From: Achromobacter sp. HZ34
GTDB taxonomy: Bacteria; Pseudomonadota; Gammaproteobacteria; Burkholderiales; Burkholderiaceae_B
Direction: 5' to 3'
Length of the DNA: 64,000 bases
Assembly (NCBI RefSeq): GCF_002209485.1
Contig: NZ_NJIX01000007.1
Location: forward strand, 186,001 to 250,000
The notes beneath the pieces were generated by a model, which ran no database searches, was not told the origin of the DNA, and saw only the letters and a program-made list of their open reading frames with translations. The position numbers were made by a program, and so were the translations under genes. Positions 26,151 to 34,902 of the stretch are shown in pieces. The first letter of the stretch is position 1; the number at the start of each line of letters is the position of its first letter.

Positions 26151-26181
26151 AAAAAGGGAATTTCTAAAGAAATTCCTTTTT
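26151..26181. terminator. Rho-independent terminator between convergent genes
   Basis: Hairpin AAAAAGGGAATTTC-TAAA-GAAATTCCTTTTT with one bulged G and T/A tracts on both strands. It lies between the response regulator (plus) and the DHA2 exporter (minus) and can serve both. Confidence 0.88.
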
Positions 26182-26219
26182 CCCTGGCGCATTCAGGCGC
26201 CGCAGCGAAGTCAATTCCC

Positions 26220-27743
26220 TCAAACGCGCCGCCTGTCGCGCATCAACACATAGACCGTCACCGACGCCACCAGGCTGACCACCCCCGCCACCAGGAATGC
26301 CCTGGCGAACCCGGCGCCGTAGCTGTCCCGTGCCAACGCGGTCAGCGTCTCATGCAGCGTCGCGGGGTACATCGCCAGTGCCCGCGCCAGGTCTCCCGCG
26401 GCGATGGTATCGGCGAAGCCGGGCGTGCCGCTTATCCCCACATGCAGCATGCTGTCGCGCAGCGCCGCCTGCACGCCCCCGGCCAGTACCGCTCCCAGGC
26501 TGGCGAACCCCAGCAGGATGCCGGAGAAGCGCGCCGTGGTGCTGATGCCCGACGCCATGCCGGCGCGGTGGCGCGGCACCGTGCCCATGATGGCTTTCTG
26601 CGTTTCGCCGTTGAGCAGTCCACCGCCACTGCCCAGCACCGCCATGGCAAGGATCAACAGCGCCGGGCTGTGATGCCCGGCGGCCACCATCATGGCCAGG
26701 TTGCCGAGGGCGACGATGGCCAGCCCCAAGGCCAATATCTGGTAGGAGCGCAGCCGCGTGGCCAGACGCCGGCCTACCTGCGGCAACACCAGCATGGCGA
26801 GGGCGAACGGCAGCATGCTCACGCCTGCCAGCAGTGCCGTCTTGCCCCGTGCATTCTGCAGGAACAGCGGCAGCAGCGACGCCATGACCTGCGCCGACGC
26901 GGCATACGCCAGCATGGCAATCACGGCACCGACGAAGGCCGGCGCCGCGAACAAGGACAGGTCGAGCATTGGATGCCTGCCACGCCGCTCGACCTGGCTG
27001 AAGCCGAGGAACAGGACCAGGCCCGCGCCGAGACGCAGCAGGAAGCCGGCACTTCCCCATCCTTGTACCGGCCCGACGATCAACGCCCATGTGAATGCAA
27101 ACATGCCGCCGGCGAACAGGACGATGCCGGCGAAGTCCAGGGGCCGTGGCGTCGGATCGCGCGACTCGTCGATGACGCCGGCGACCGCCAGGGCGAGGGC
27201 GGCGCAGATCGGTACATTGATGTGGAAGGCCCAGCGCCAGCCCAGCAGCGCATTGATGGCGCCGCCGATCAAGGGCGCCAGTACCATCGTCAGGCCCATG
27301 ATGGCGCCCCAGATTGCCCAGGCCCGGGCTCGCGCACTTTCTTCGTGGAAGGCATGGCCGATGATGGCCAGGGCCGGCGCCAGCAGGAAGGCGGCGCCGA
27401 CACCCTGCGCACCGCGCGCCAGGTAGAGCGCCGTCGCGGTGGGCGCCAGGCCGCAGGCGCAGGACGCCAGCGCGAACAGCACGATGCCGCACAGGAACAC
27501 GCGCTTGCGGCCATACCGGTCGGCGATCGATCCCGCCGGCAGGAGCAGGGCCGAGAAGCACAGCACGTAAGTGCTGATCACCCATTCGATGTCGGCGAAT
27601 GATGCGTTGAGATCGCGTGCGATGGTCGGCAGGACGATGCCGACCACATTCGTGTCGAGCACGGTCATCGCGCAACCCAGCGCGCCGACCAGCAGTACGG
27701 CCGTCCGGCCGTGGGTCCGTCGGGAAGCGAGGTGGGCGCTCAT
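26220..27743 (-). CDS. MFS drug/metabolite exporter, DHA2 (EmrB/QacA) family
   Basis: Proton-driven exporter of 507 residues with about 14 predicted helices. Helix 1 carries LDTNVVGIVLPTIARDL, the loop 2-3 motif is SIADRYGRKRVFL, and motif C is GLTMVLAPLIGGAI. It diverges from the LysR gene at 27912, which probably controls it. No membrane-fusion partner (EmrA) is next to it. The substrate is not evident. Confidence 0.9.
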   Translation of the reverse strand: MSAHLASRRTHGRTAVLLVGALGCAMTVLDTNVVGIVLPTIARDLNASFADIEWVISTYVLCFSALLLPAGSIADRYGRKRVFLCGIVLFALASCACGLAPTATALYLARGAQGVGAAFLLAPALAIIGHAFHEESARARAWAIWGAIMGLTMVLAPLIGGAINALLGWRWAFHINVPICAALALAVAGVIDESRDPTPRPLDFAGIVLFAGGMFAFTWALIVGPVQGWGSAGFLLRLGAGLVLFLGFSQVERRGRHPMLDLSLFAAPAFVGAVIAMLAYAASAQVMASLLPLFLQNARGKTALLAGVSMLPFALAMLVLPQVGRRLATRLRSYQILALGLAIVALGNLAMMVAAGHHSPALLILAMAVLGSGGGLLNGETQKAIMGTVPRHRAGMASGISTTARFSGILLGFASLGAVLAGGVQAALRDSMLHVGISGTPGFADTIAAGDLARALAMYPATLHETLTALARDSYGAGFARAFLVAGVVSLVASVTVYVLMRDRRRV

Positions 27744-27786
27744 GTTGGGGCGATGGTTGGAATCATGGAGTCATTGAAGCACCACG

Positions 27787-27842
27787 GATAATTTGGTTCA
27801 ATATAACGAAACGGGATAATTATTAGTTTTCAGATAATTATT
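27787..27842. promoter_or_regulatory. direct repeats in the LysR/exporter divergent promoter
   Basis: GATAATTATT occurs at 27815-27824 and 27833-27842 (18 bases apart), with a partial copy GATAATTT at 27787-27794. This AT-rich island in a GC-rich setting lies between the two divergent genes and is the probable LysR-binding and promoter region. Confidence 0.5.
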
Positions 27843-27911
27843 TACGCCGACTTCGATACATCAACGCCGGACGGCGCGCCACCGGGCGCGCTTCCTCTCG
27901 GGCAGCAAACC

Positions 27912-28781
27912 ATGGAACTCCGCTATCTGCGCTACTTCATCGCCGTCGCTGAACAACTGCACTTCACGCGGGCGGCGGAGTCGCTGGGCATCTCGACGCC
28001 CACCTTGACCGTGCAGATCCGCAAGCTGGAAAAAGAGTTGCAGCTACGGCTGCTGAATCGCAGCACCAAGCGCGCCGTGTCCTTGACCGCGGCAGGCGAG
28101 GCCTTCCTGGTCGAGAGCCGCGCCGTCGTCGAACGCATGGAGCGCGCAATCAGCGTTGGCCGCCAGGCCAGCCGCGGCGAGATTGGCCGTGTCGAGATCG
28201 GCTACGTCGGTTCGGCCGCGTTCTCCGGCCTGCTGCAGCAGCGCGTCGGGCAGTACCGCGTGGACTGGCCCAACGTCGTCATCAAGGCGTCTGAACTGCC
28301 GATGGACGGATTGCCGGCGATGCTGGAAGAGGGCAAGCTGGATATCGCCTTCGTGCGTATGCCCGTCATCCTGCCGTCGGCCCTGACCAGCCAGGTGCTC
28401 AGCCGCGACAAGTTCTGCGTCGCCATGCCGGCGCGGCACGCGCTGGCGCAGGGCCGCCTGCCCATACAGCCCGGGGCGCTGGCCCAGGAAACCTTCATCG
28501 TTCCGGAGCAGCGGCGCGGCTTGCAGGAAGTGGCGCATCGTGGCGAATTCGAACCCGCCATCGGCGCGGTTCCCGGTGGACTGCTGGCCGTCCTTACGCA
28601 CGTCTCGCTGGGCGCGGGTGTCGCTATCGTGCCTGACACGCTGCGCACGGTCATCACGCTGCCGAATATCGTCTATCGCAACCTCGCGGAGCCGGCCATT
28701 ACCTCGGAAGTGGCGGCGGTGTTCCGCAAGTATGAGCGGTCGCCGCCAGTGCTGAACCTGCTCAAGCAGTTGAAGGGGTGA
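27912..28781 (+). CDS. LysR-family transcriptional regulator
   Basis: Regulator of 289 residues. The N-terminal winged helix-turn-helix (MELRYLRYFIAVAEQLHFTRAAESLGISTPTL split over residues 1-32) belongs to the CatM/BenM-like subgroup starting MELRYLRYF. The effector domain begins near residue 92 (VEIGYVGSAAFSGLL). It is divergent from the DHA2 exporter (26220-27743), which is the likely target. Its last 20 bases overlap the 3' end of the histidine-kinase gene on the other strand. Confidence 0.92.
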   Translation: MELRYLRYFIAVAEQLHFTRAAESLGISTPTLTVQIRKLEKELQLRLLNRSTKRAVSLTAAGEAFLVESRAVVERMERAISVGRQASRGEIGRVEIGYVGSAAFSGLLQQRVGQYRVDWPNVVIKASELPMDGLPAMLEEGKLDIAFVRMPVILPSALTSQVLSRDKFCVAMPARHALAQGRLPIQPGALAQETFIVPEQRRGLQEVAHRGEFEPAIGAVPGGLLAVLTHVSLGAGVAIVPDTLRTVITLPNIVYRNLAEPAITSEVAAVFRKYERSPPVLNLLKQLKG

Positions 28782-31700
28782 TGGGCGGTCGGGGCGCGGA
28801 TTCGGCAGGTCGGGAGGCCAGCCGATTCTCCGGCAGACCGGCCGGTGGCGCTGCCGGCAGGCTGGCAGGCAACTGGAACCAGAACGCCATGCCGCCGCCG
28901 CTGCGGGCGCGCACTTCCAGCGTGCCGCCATGCGCTTCGACGATGGAGTGGCAGATGGCCAATCCCATTCCCATCCCGTGCGTCTTGGTGGTGTAGAACG
29001 CATCGAAGATGCGCGGCAGGGTCTCGGCGGCGATACCCGGGCCCCTGTCCTTGACGCTGATCTCGATGCGGCCATCGCGCAAGGCCGACGACACCTCCAG
29101 TTCCCGTTCCGCCAGCGGCGTATCGGCCATCGCATCCAGCGCATTGATGATCAGGTTCAGCACGACCTGTTGCAGCTGCACCCGGTCGGCATCGATGGTG
29201 GCCGGGCCGGCGTGCAGGTGGCTGTGCAAACGCACCCCTCTGGCATCGATGTCCATGCGCACCATCTGCAGGACTTCTTCAAGTACCGCATCCGGCAACA
29301 GCGGCTCCAGCACGGCCGGCGCCTCCTTGGCCAGAGAACGCAGCGCGCGGATGATCTCCGCCGCCCGCATGGCGTTCTGGCGCGCGTGCGCCATGGCATC
29401 CAGCGCCTCTTCGATATTGGGCGTGGCGCGCTTGAGCCAGCGCACGCCGGCGTCCATCGAGGACGCGATCGCCGTCAGCGGCTGGTTGACTTCGTGCGCG
29501 ATGGACGCGGCCAGGCTGCCCATCACCGTCAGGTGCGAGGTGCGGGCAAGATCGGCGCGCGCATTGCGCAAGTCCAGCTCGGCGCGGGCCCGCCTGTCGT
29601 TCTCGCTGATCAGGCGTTCATACAGCTGGGCCGTCTGCAGGGTGATGGCCAGCTGGGGCGCCAGCACTTCCAGCGCTTCGATGTGGGTCTCGTCGAACAC
29701 GCCGGGCGCCGCATTGTTTTCCAGGTAGAAAACCCCGATCAACTCCCCGCCCCGCTGCAAGGGCAGGCAAAGCACCGAGCGCAGCAGGCGCGGCGGATCC
29801 GTCAGGCCCTGCAAGGATGGCGCCTGCTGGGTCGCATCGGCCAGCGCCAGGGTCTGGCGCGTGCGCAGCACGCTGTGCAGGACCGTCATGGGCAGCGCGT
29901 TTTCTGTCGGGACGCTGCTGCCCAGATGCACGGACACGGTGTGATGCAGCACGCGGGCCGAGGCTTCGACCATGGGACCGGTGGGGCCCATCAACACCAG
30001 CAGGCCGTATTGCGCGCCGGCATAGGTGACGATATTGGTCATCAGCGATTCGAGCAGGCGCTCCATCACCACTTCACCGGACAAGGCCTGGGCCGCTTTC
30101 AGGCCGCTGGCCCAGCCTGCTTCCTGCTCCCTGCCGGACACCGCGCGGCGTGGGTTGTGCAAGGTCAGGCATTCGCGGTAGGCGCGGCCGACCTGATCGG
30201 CCTTGTGTTCGCCATCCAGGCGGCGGTAGCCGGCCTCTGCCGCGCGCAGGTGTTCACCGGCCGCTGTGCGCAGGCCGTGGCTGTCGCACAGCTGCGCCGC
30301 CAGTTCGTGCGCCATCGCCTCCTCTTGGGGGAAGCTCGCCAGCTGGGCGGCCTGGATGGCCTGTTCGTGAAGCGCCAACGCCGCCAGGGGTTCGTCACGC
30401 AGCCGCGCCAGTTCAGCTTCGATCAGCAGCAGCTTGCCGCGGAACGTCAGCGGATTCAACGCGGCCCAGCGTTCGACGCGGTCGCGCAGCGCGGCAACCG
30501 CCGTCATGCGGGCCGCGCAGTCGCCATCCGTGGCCCGTGTACGCGCCAGCGCCAGCGCGAGAAAAAACTTGCACTCGGCCACGTTGATGTGAGCGGGCGC
30601 CGCCCAGGCCAGGTCGTGCGCGATCGACAACGCGGCCTTGGCGGGTTCCCATGCGCCCAGATAGGCGTGGATCATGCCCTCGTACAGCGCGACGCGGAAG
30701 CGGGTGGGCTGGGATCGGCTCTGTGCCAGGCGTTCAGCCAGCGCCGGCGTGGTGGCGTCGTCTTCCAGTCGCCCCTGCATGGCGCGCACGAAGCGCCGTT
30801 GCGCCAGCAGGATGAGTTCGATGTCGCGATATCGCACCAGGCGCGTCAGCGCCAGGCCACGTTCGATTTCCTCGTCCACCAGGCGCAACGCCTCGCCCAT
30901 GGACAAGAGGTCGCACACCAGATGGTAAGTGGCATAGCAGGCCATGCCGGGCGCGCCCGACGCCCAGCCTTGCTGCACGGCGCCGCGCACCTGGTCGAGC
31001 GAGAACCACAGCGGCCGCGTCCAGGTGCTTACGCGGCCGGCCGCGACCAGCGTGGCCATGCGCTCGGCGTCATAGCGGTGGCGGTCCACCAAGTCCTTGG
31101 CGACCATGCCGTAGGCCAGGCCGTCTTCATATTCCTCGTAGATATCCGCGATGAAAACGCCGAACCAGGCCATGCCGTAAGGCGCGTGGGGCGTGATGCC
31201 ATGCGTCAGCGTCAGCTCCACCATCTTGGCGACGTGCAGGAAGCACAGGTTGTCCTTCACGAACAGTGATGAGATCAGCGTGGAAAGCAGCCCCATCGCG
31301 GCGTGCACGCGGCGATCGTCGGTAAGCGGCAGCTGGGCCAGGCTGGCGATATCGCGGCCGGCGCGCGCACGGGTGACGGCGTCGCGGGCCTGGCGCCATG
31401 CGGTGGCGCCGGCATTGCGGTCCAGGCGCACGCCCAGCATGTCCAGGCCGGACAACGCGGTGGCGATGGCGCCCTCGTAATCGGATTGCACGGTCTGCAG
31501 TTCAGCCTTCAGGCGGTAGACGGCAGCGCGATCCAGTACCGGCAGGATGCGCGCCAGCAGGCCGTCGATCTCGCGCTCGGCGAGCGGCAGTTCGGCCTGG
31601 GCGATCAGGCATTCGCAGCGCAGCAGGCTGGCTTCATAGGCCAGCTGCTTGTGCCTGCGCCACCAGTCTGGACGCATCAGCGCGTGGGCCGCATCGACGT

Positions 31701-33276
31701 GGCGCACCGCCTGGGCCAGCGCGGCGGCGTCCTTGGCGCGGCGGCCGGCCACCACCAGGGCCTGAACGAATGCCACCTGCCTGGTCTCCGTCAGCGGATG
31801 GCCGGCCGCGCGCTCGATCTGGTTGCTGATGTCGAAAGCATGTTCGGCCAGGCGGTCGCCGTAGTGCAGGATCATGGCGTGGGCGATATGGGCGTGCCGT
31901 GCCGGCCGGTCCTGCTCGGGCACCGTGCCGTAAGCGGCCTCCAGGAAGCGGTCGTGCGTGAAGGCGTAGCCTTTGCGGGTATGGACCAGCAGCTTGGCAT
32001 TCACCAGGGCGGCCAGGTCTGCGTCGATATCGGTCTCGTGGCAGGTGGCGATATCGGCCAGCAGGGTGGTACGCGCCCGCGCGCCGAGGCAGGCCAGGTG
32101 ACCCAGCAATCCCGCGGCGGAGGCGGGCAACTGCCCGATGCGGCGCGCCATCAAGCCGGTCACGCCGCCGGCGTAGCAGTCGGCCAGGCGCTGGATATCC
32201 CAGGTCCAGATGGCGCCTGCGGCTTTGACTTCGCCTGCCTCCTTTGCGCCTGCGCCCCTTTCGCCTGTGCCCCGTTCGACTGCGCTTTCACCTTGCCTGC
32301 GCAGCACGCCGTCGTCCAGCAGGGCGCGCAGCAACTGCTGTGCATGGAAGGGATTGCCATCGGTGATGCGGTGCATGGCTGCGCCCAGGCCCGCGATGTT
32401 GGCCGGCGCCGTATGCAGTTGCGCGGCGATCATGCCGGACAGGGCGTTCTCGTCCAGGGGCGCCAGCGCGATGCGGGTGATGGGCAGCGTATGCGTGCGG
32501 TGCGCGTGGTCCAGCCAGTTCAGGTCGGTCGCCGGGGCCAGGCTGCCGGCGTCGCGGCAGGTCGCCACGATCAGGAGATGGCGCGGCGGGCGTGCGATGT
32601 AGGCTTGCAGGAAAGCCAGGGTGGAACTGTCTGCCCACTGGATATCGTCGAGCAGCAACACCAGCGGCACGGCCCGGCTGGCGAAAACGCTAAGCGTGGC
32701 CAGGATGGCGTCCAGCGCGCGGCGCTGAGCCTGGGGCGCCGGCACCGTCGGCAGCGGCGCCGTGGCGCCCAGCACGTGGTGCATCTCCGGCAGGATCTCG
32801 GCCACCGCGCGGGCCTGTCCCGCCAGCGCGGCAAGCCACGCCAGGCGCAATTCCTCGCGTTCGGCGGGCGGGCTGTTGAGGGCCTGGCGCGTGAGGGCGT
32901 GCAGGGCCTGGGCCAGCGATGCGTAGGGAATGTCGTGATGCTGCAGGTCGCACTTGCCGGCCACATATCGAGCCGCAACCCCAGCCGCAACGCCGGAGGC
33001 ACCTTCGGCCGCAATCGCGGCGGCAGCCCCGGCCGTACTACCAGCCGTCCGCCCGGCCGCGGCGCCCGCATGTGCCAGTGCCTCGGCCAGCGCGGACTTG
33101 CCCGAGCCGGCCGGGCCATAGATCAGGACCAGTTCGGCGCTGCCATGCGTCCGCACACGGACCAGCGCATCGACCAGCTGCCGCAACTGTGCCTCGCGGC
33201 CATACAGTGCCGGTGCGGCGGCCGATGGCTGGGCCGTATCTTGGCTGGGAGGCTGGGGCAGGGCGTCGAACGTCAT
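28762..33276 (-). CDS. giant hybrid sensor: AAA ATPase, GAF and histidine kinase
   Basis: Cytoplasmic signalling protein of 1504 residues. In order: a MalT/predicted-ATPase AAA module with Walker A GPAGSGKS (54-61) and Walker B LLLDDIQWAD (near 210); a long helical TPR-like region (about 480-1080); a GAF domain (about 1095-1230); a HisKA domain with phospho-acceptor H1261 (IAHEVNQPL); and a HATPase_c domain (NLIINALDAM, DRGPGIAAETL, GMGMGLAI). Relatives usually carry a Ser/Thr kinase domain in front, which is absent here. An Ala/Gly-rich insertion of about 40 residues follows the Walker A motif. It is the likely partner of the FixJ-type regulator at 25400. The signal is unknown; the TPR/ATPase part may sense a metabolite. 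Confidence 0.88.
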   Translation of the reverse strand: MTFDALPQPPSQDTAQPSAAAPALYGREAQLRQLVDALVRVRTHGSAELVLIYGPAGSGKSALAEALAHAGAAAGRTAGSTAGAAAAIAAEGASGVAAGVAARYVAGKCDLQHHDIPYASLAQALHALTRQALNSPPAEREELRLAWLAALAGQARAVAEILPEMHHVLGATAPLPTVPAPQAQRRALDAILATLSVFASRAVPLVLLLDDIQWADSSTLAFLQAYIARPPRHLLIVATCRDAGSLAPATDLNWLDHAHRTHTLPITRIALAPLDENALSGMIAAQLHTAPANIAGLGAAMHRITDGNPFHAQQLLRALLDDGVLRRQGESAVERGTGERGAGAKEAGEVKAAGAIWTWDIQRLADCYAGGVTGLMARRIGQLPASAAGLLGHLACLGARARTTLLADIATCHETDIDADLAALVNAKLLVHTRKGYAFTHDRFLEAAYGTVPEQDRPARHAHIAHAMILHYGDRLAEHAFDISNQIERAAGHPLTETRQVAFVQALVVAGRRAKDAAALAQAVRHVDAAHALMRPDWWRRHKQLAYEASLLRCECLIAQAELPLAEREIDGLLARILPVLDRAAVYRLKAELQTVQSDYEGAIATALSGLDMLGVRLDRNAGATAWRQARDAVTRARAGRDIASLAQLPLTDDRRVHAAMGLLSTLISSLFVKDNLCFLHVAKMVELTLTHGITPHAPYGMAWFGVFIADIYEEYEDGLAYGMVAKDLVDRHRYDAERMATLVAAGRVSTWTRPLWFSLDQVRGAVQQGWASGAPGMACYATYHLVCDLLSMGEALRLVDEEIERGLALTRLVRYRDIELILLAQRRFVRAMQGRLEDDATTPALAERLAQSRSQPTRFRVALYEGMIHAYLGAWEPAKAALSIAHDLAWAAPAHINVAECKFFLALALARTRATDGDCAARMTAVAALRDRVERWAALNPLTFRGKLLLIEAELARLRDEPLAALALHEQAIQAAQLASFPQEEAMAHELAAQLCDSHGLRTAAGEHLRAAEAGYRRLDGEHKADQVGRAYRECLTLHNPRRAVSGREQEAGWASGLKAAQALSGEVVMERLLESLMTNIVTYAGAQYGLLVLMGPTGPMVEASARVLHHTVSVHLGSSVPTENALPMTVLHSVLRTRQTLALADATQQAPSLQGLTDPPRLLRSVLCLPLQRGGELIGVFYLENNAAPGVFDETHIEALEVLAPQLAITLQTAQLYERLISENDRRARAELDLRNARADLARTSHLTVMGSLAASIAHEVNQPLTAIASSMDAGVRWLKRATPNIEEALDAMAHARQNAMRAAEIIRALRSLAKEAPAVLEPLLPDAVLEEVLQMVRMDIDARGVRLHSHLHAGPATIDADRVQLQQVVLNLIINALDAMADTPLAERELEVSSALRDGRIEISVKDRGPGIAAETLPRIFDAFYTTKTHGMGMGLAICHSIVEAHGGTLEVRARSGGGMAFWFQLPASLPAAPPAGLPENRLASRPAESAPRPPITPSTA

Positions 33277-33293
33277 GCGCGGAGCATACCGCG

Positions 33294-34751
33294 CTACGGC
33301 CGGCGTCTACGTCCAGGAATCATCGCCGCCGCCACCACGCCCAGGGCATGTACCCCACAGAACAGGATGAAGGTGCTGGAGAAGGCGGCGGCCGTGTGGC
33401 TCGCCGCTGCGCCATTCATGGACGCGCCCAGGCTGGCATGCAGCCAGATCGCCAGGACGGTGGTGGCGATAGGGCCGCCCAGACGCTGCACGATGTTCAG
33501 CGCGGTGGTCGCCACCGGCAGCCGTTCCCGCGGCATGTCCGCGTAAGCCGACGACATCGACGGGATGTTGATCGATCCCAGTCCCGTGCCACGCAGCCAC
33601 AGCAGGGCGCAGATCACCAGATCCGGCATCTCGTAGCGGTCCACCAGCACGAAAGGCAAGGTGCCGGCCAGCCCGATCAGCGCGCCGCCCGTGGCGACGC
33701 GGCGCGAGCCGAAGCGGTCCGTGAGCTTGCCCATCAGCGGGAAGGCGCAGATCAGGCCCAGGCCCATCAGCGCCAACAGGATGCCCGCGCGCGACGGCGA
33801 ATAGCCCCGCGCCGTGATCAGGTAAAGGGGAAACAGCAGTTGCCCGCCGTAGGTCATGCAGTTGGTGAGGAACTGCGTCGCGGCCGAGGCGGAGAATGTG
33901 CGCGTGCGGAACAGGCGGATGTCGATCAGGGCCGCGCCGGCGCGCCGCGTCGCATGCCACAGAAAGGCCGCCAGCAGCACGATGGCCGCGCCCAGTTCCA
34001 GCCGGACGCCTTGCGGGTCGGTGGTGGTGGCGCTGGCCAGCGTCTCCAGGCTGTGCAGCAGCATGGCCAGGGCCGGCGCCAGCAGGATGAAGCCCAGGGA
34101 GTCGAAGTTGCGGCGCACCCGCAGGTCGCGGTCCGGCGGCAGGACGCGCCAGGCCAGCAGGGTGGCCAGGATGCCGACCGGCAGGTTGACCAGGAAGATC
34201 CACTGCCAGCCCGCATGCTGCAGGATCAGCCCGGCCAGGGTCGGGCCCAGGATGGGCCCTATCATCACCGGCATCACGGCTATTCCCATGACGCGCGCCA
34301 TATTGCGGCCGGCCGTGCGTGCCATCATCATCTGGGACAGCGGGGTCAGCACGCCGCCGGCCATGCCTTGCAAGATGCGGAACAGGATCAGGCTGGGCGC
34401 CGTGGTGGCCATGCCGCAAAGCAGGGAGGTCAGCGTGAAGATGGAGAACGTCGCCAGGTACACCCTGCGCGCGCCCACCCGGTCCACCAGCCAGCCGGTC
34501 AGCGGCAAGGTCAGGGCCAGGGCGAGCAGGTAGCCGCTGGACACCCACTGGATCGTCGTCAGCGTGGTATCGAGTTTTTCCGCCAGTGTGGACAGCGACA
34601 CGTTGACCACGGTCGAGTCCAGCTGCGCCATCAGCGGCGCCAGCATGACCACGCCGGCGATCTTCCAGACTTGGGGGTCGATGCGTTCCCTGCGCTGCGT
34701 ATCAGCGCCGGAAACCTGGGCGGGCGTGGTGCCGGAATCGGTGGTGGACAC
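33294..34751 (-). CDS. MFS exporter, DHA2 family
   Basis: Exporter of 485 residues with about 14 helices. Recognisable parts are AQLDSTVVNVSLSTLAEKLDTTLTTIQW at helix 1, WLVDRVGARRVYL in loop 2-3, and IGPILGPTLAGLI (motif C). It ends 17 bases before the giant kinase gene begins, in the same direction, so it may be transcribed with it. It is similar in design to the exporter at 52688-54073. The substrate is unknown. Confidence 0.9.
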   Translation of the reverse strand: MSTTDSGTTPAQVSGADTQRRERIDPQVWKIAGVVMLAPLMAQLDSTVVNVSLSTLAEKLDTTLTTIQWVSSGYLLALALTLPLTGWLVDRVGARRVYLATFSIFTLTSLLCGMATTAPSLILFRILQGMAGGVLTPLSQMMMARTAGRNMARVMGIAVMPVMIGPILGPTLAGLILQHAGWQWIFLVNLPVGILATLLAWRVLPPDRDLRVRRNFDSLGFILLAPALAMLLHSLETLASATTTDPQGVRLELGAAIVLLAAFLWHATRRAGAALIDIRLFRTRTFSASAATQFLTNCMTYGGQLLFPLYLITARGYSPSRAGILLALMGLGLICAFPLMGKLTDRFGSRRVATGGALIGLAGTLPFVLVDRYEMPDLVICALLWLRGTGLGSINIPSMSSAYADMPRERLPVATTALNIVQRLGGPIATTVLAIWLHASLGASMNGAAASHTAAAFSSTFILFCGVHALGVVAAAMIPGRRRRP

Positions 34752-34902
34752 GGGGACGAGAAACGCCGTTGCAGGCGTTGGAGGCTAGTCATGGATCCGC
34801 GGGGGCGGGACCAGCCGGTCATTCTAGTGCCGGTGAGCTTAAAGCAAGCTGCGCGGATATCCACCTATTGCGGTGTGCGGCGTTGGGTGTTCAGCGCGGG
34901 AT

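Noticed and set aside
28930-31269. 779-codon open frame on the plus strand
   Set aside because: It is antisense to the giant kinase gene, composed of His/Gln/Arg/Gly-rich low-similarity sequence typical of GC-rich shadow frames, and has no domain motifs.
31303-33546. 747-codon open frame on the plus strand
   Set aside because: Antisense shadow of the kinase gene, without motifs and with biased His/Gln/Gly composition.
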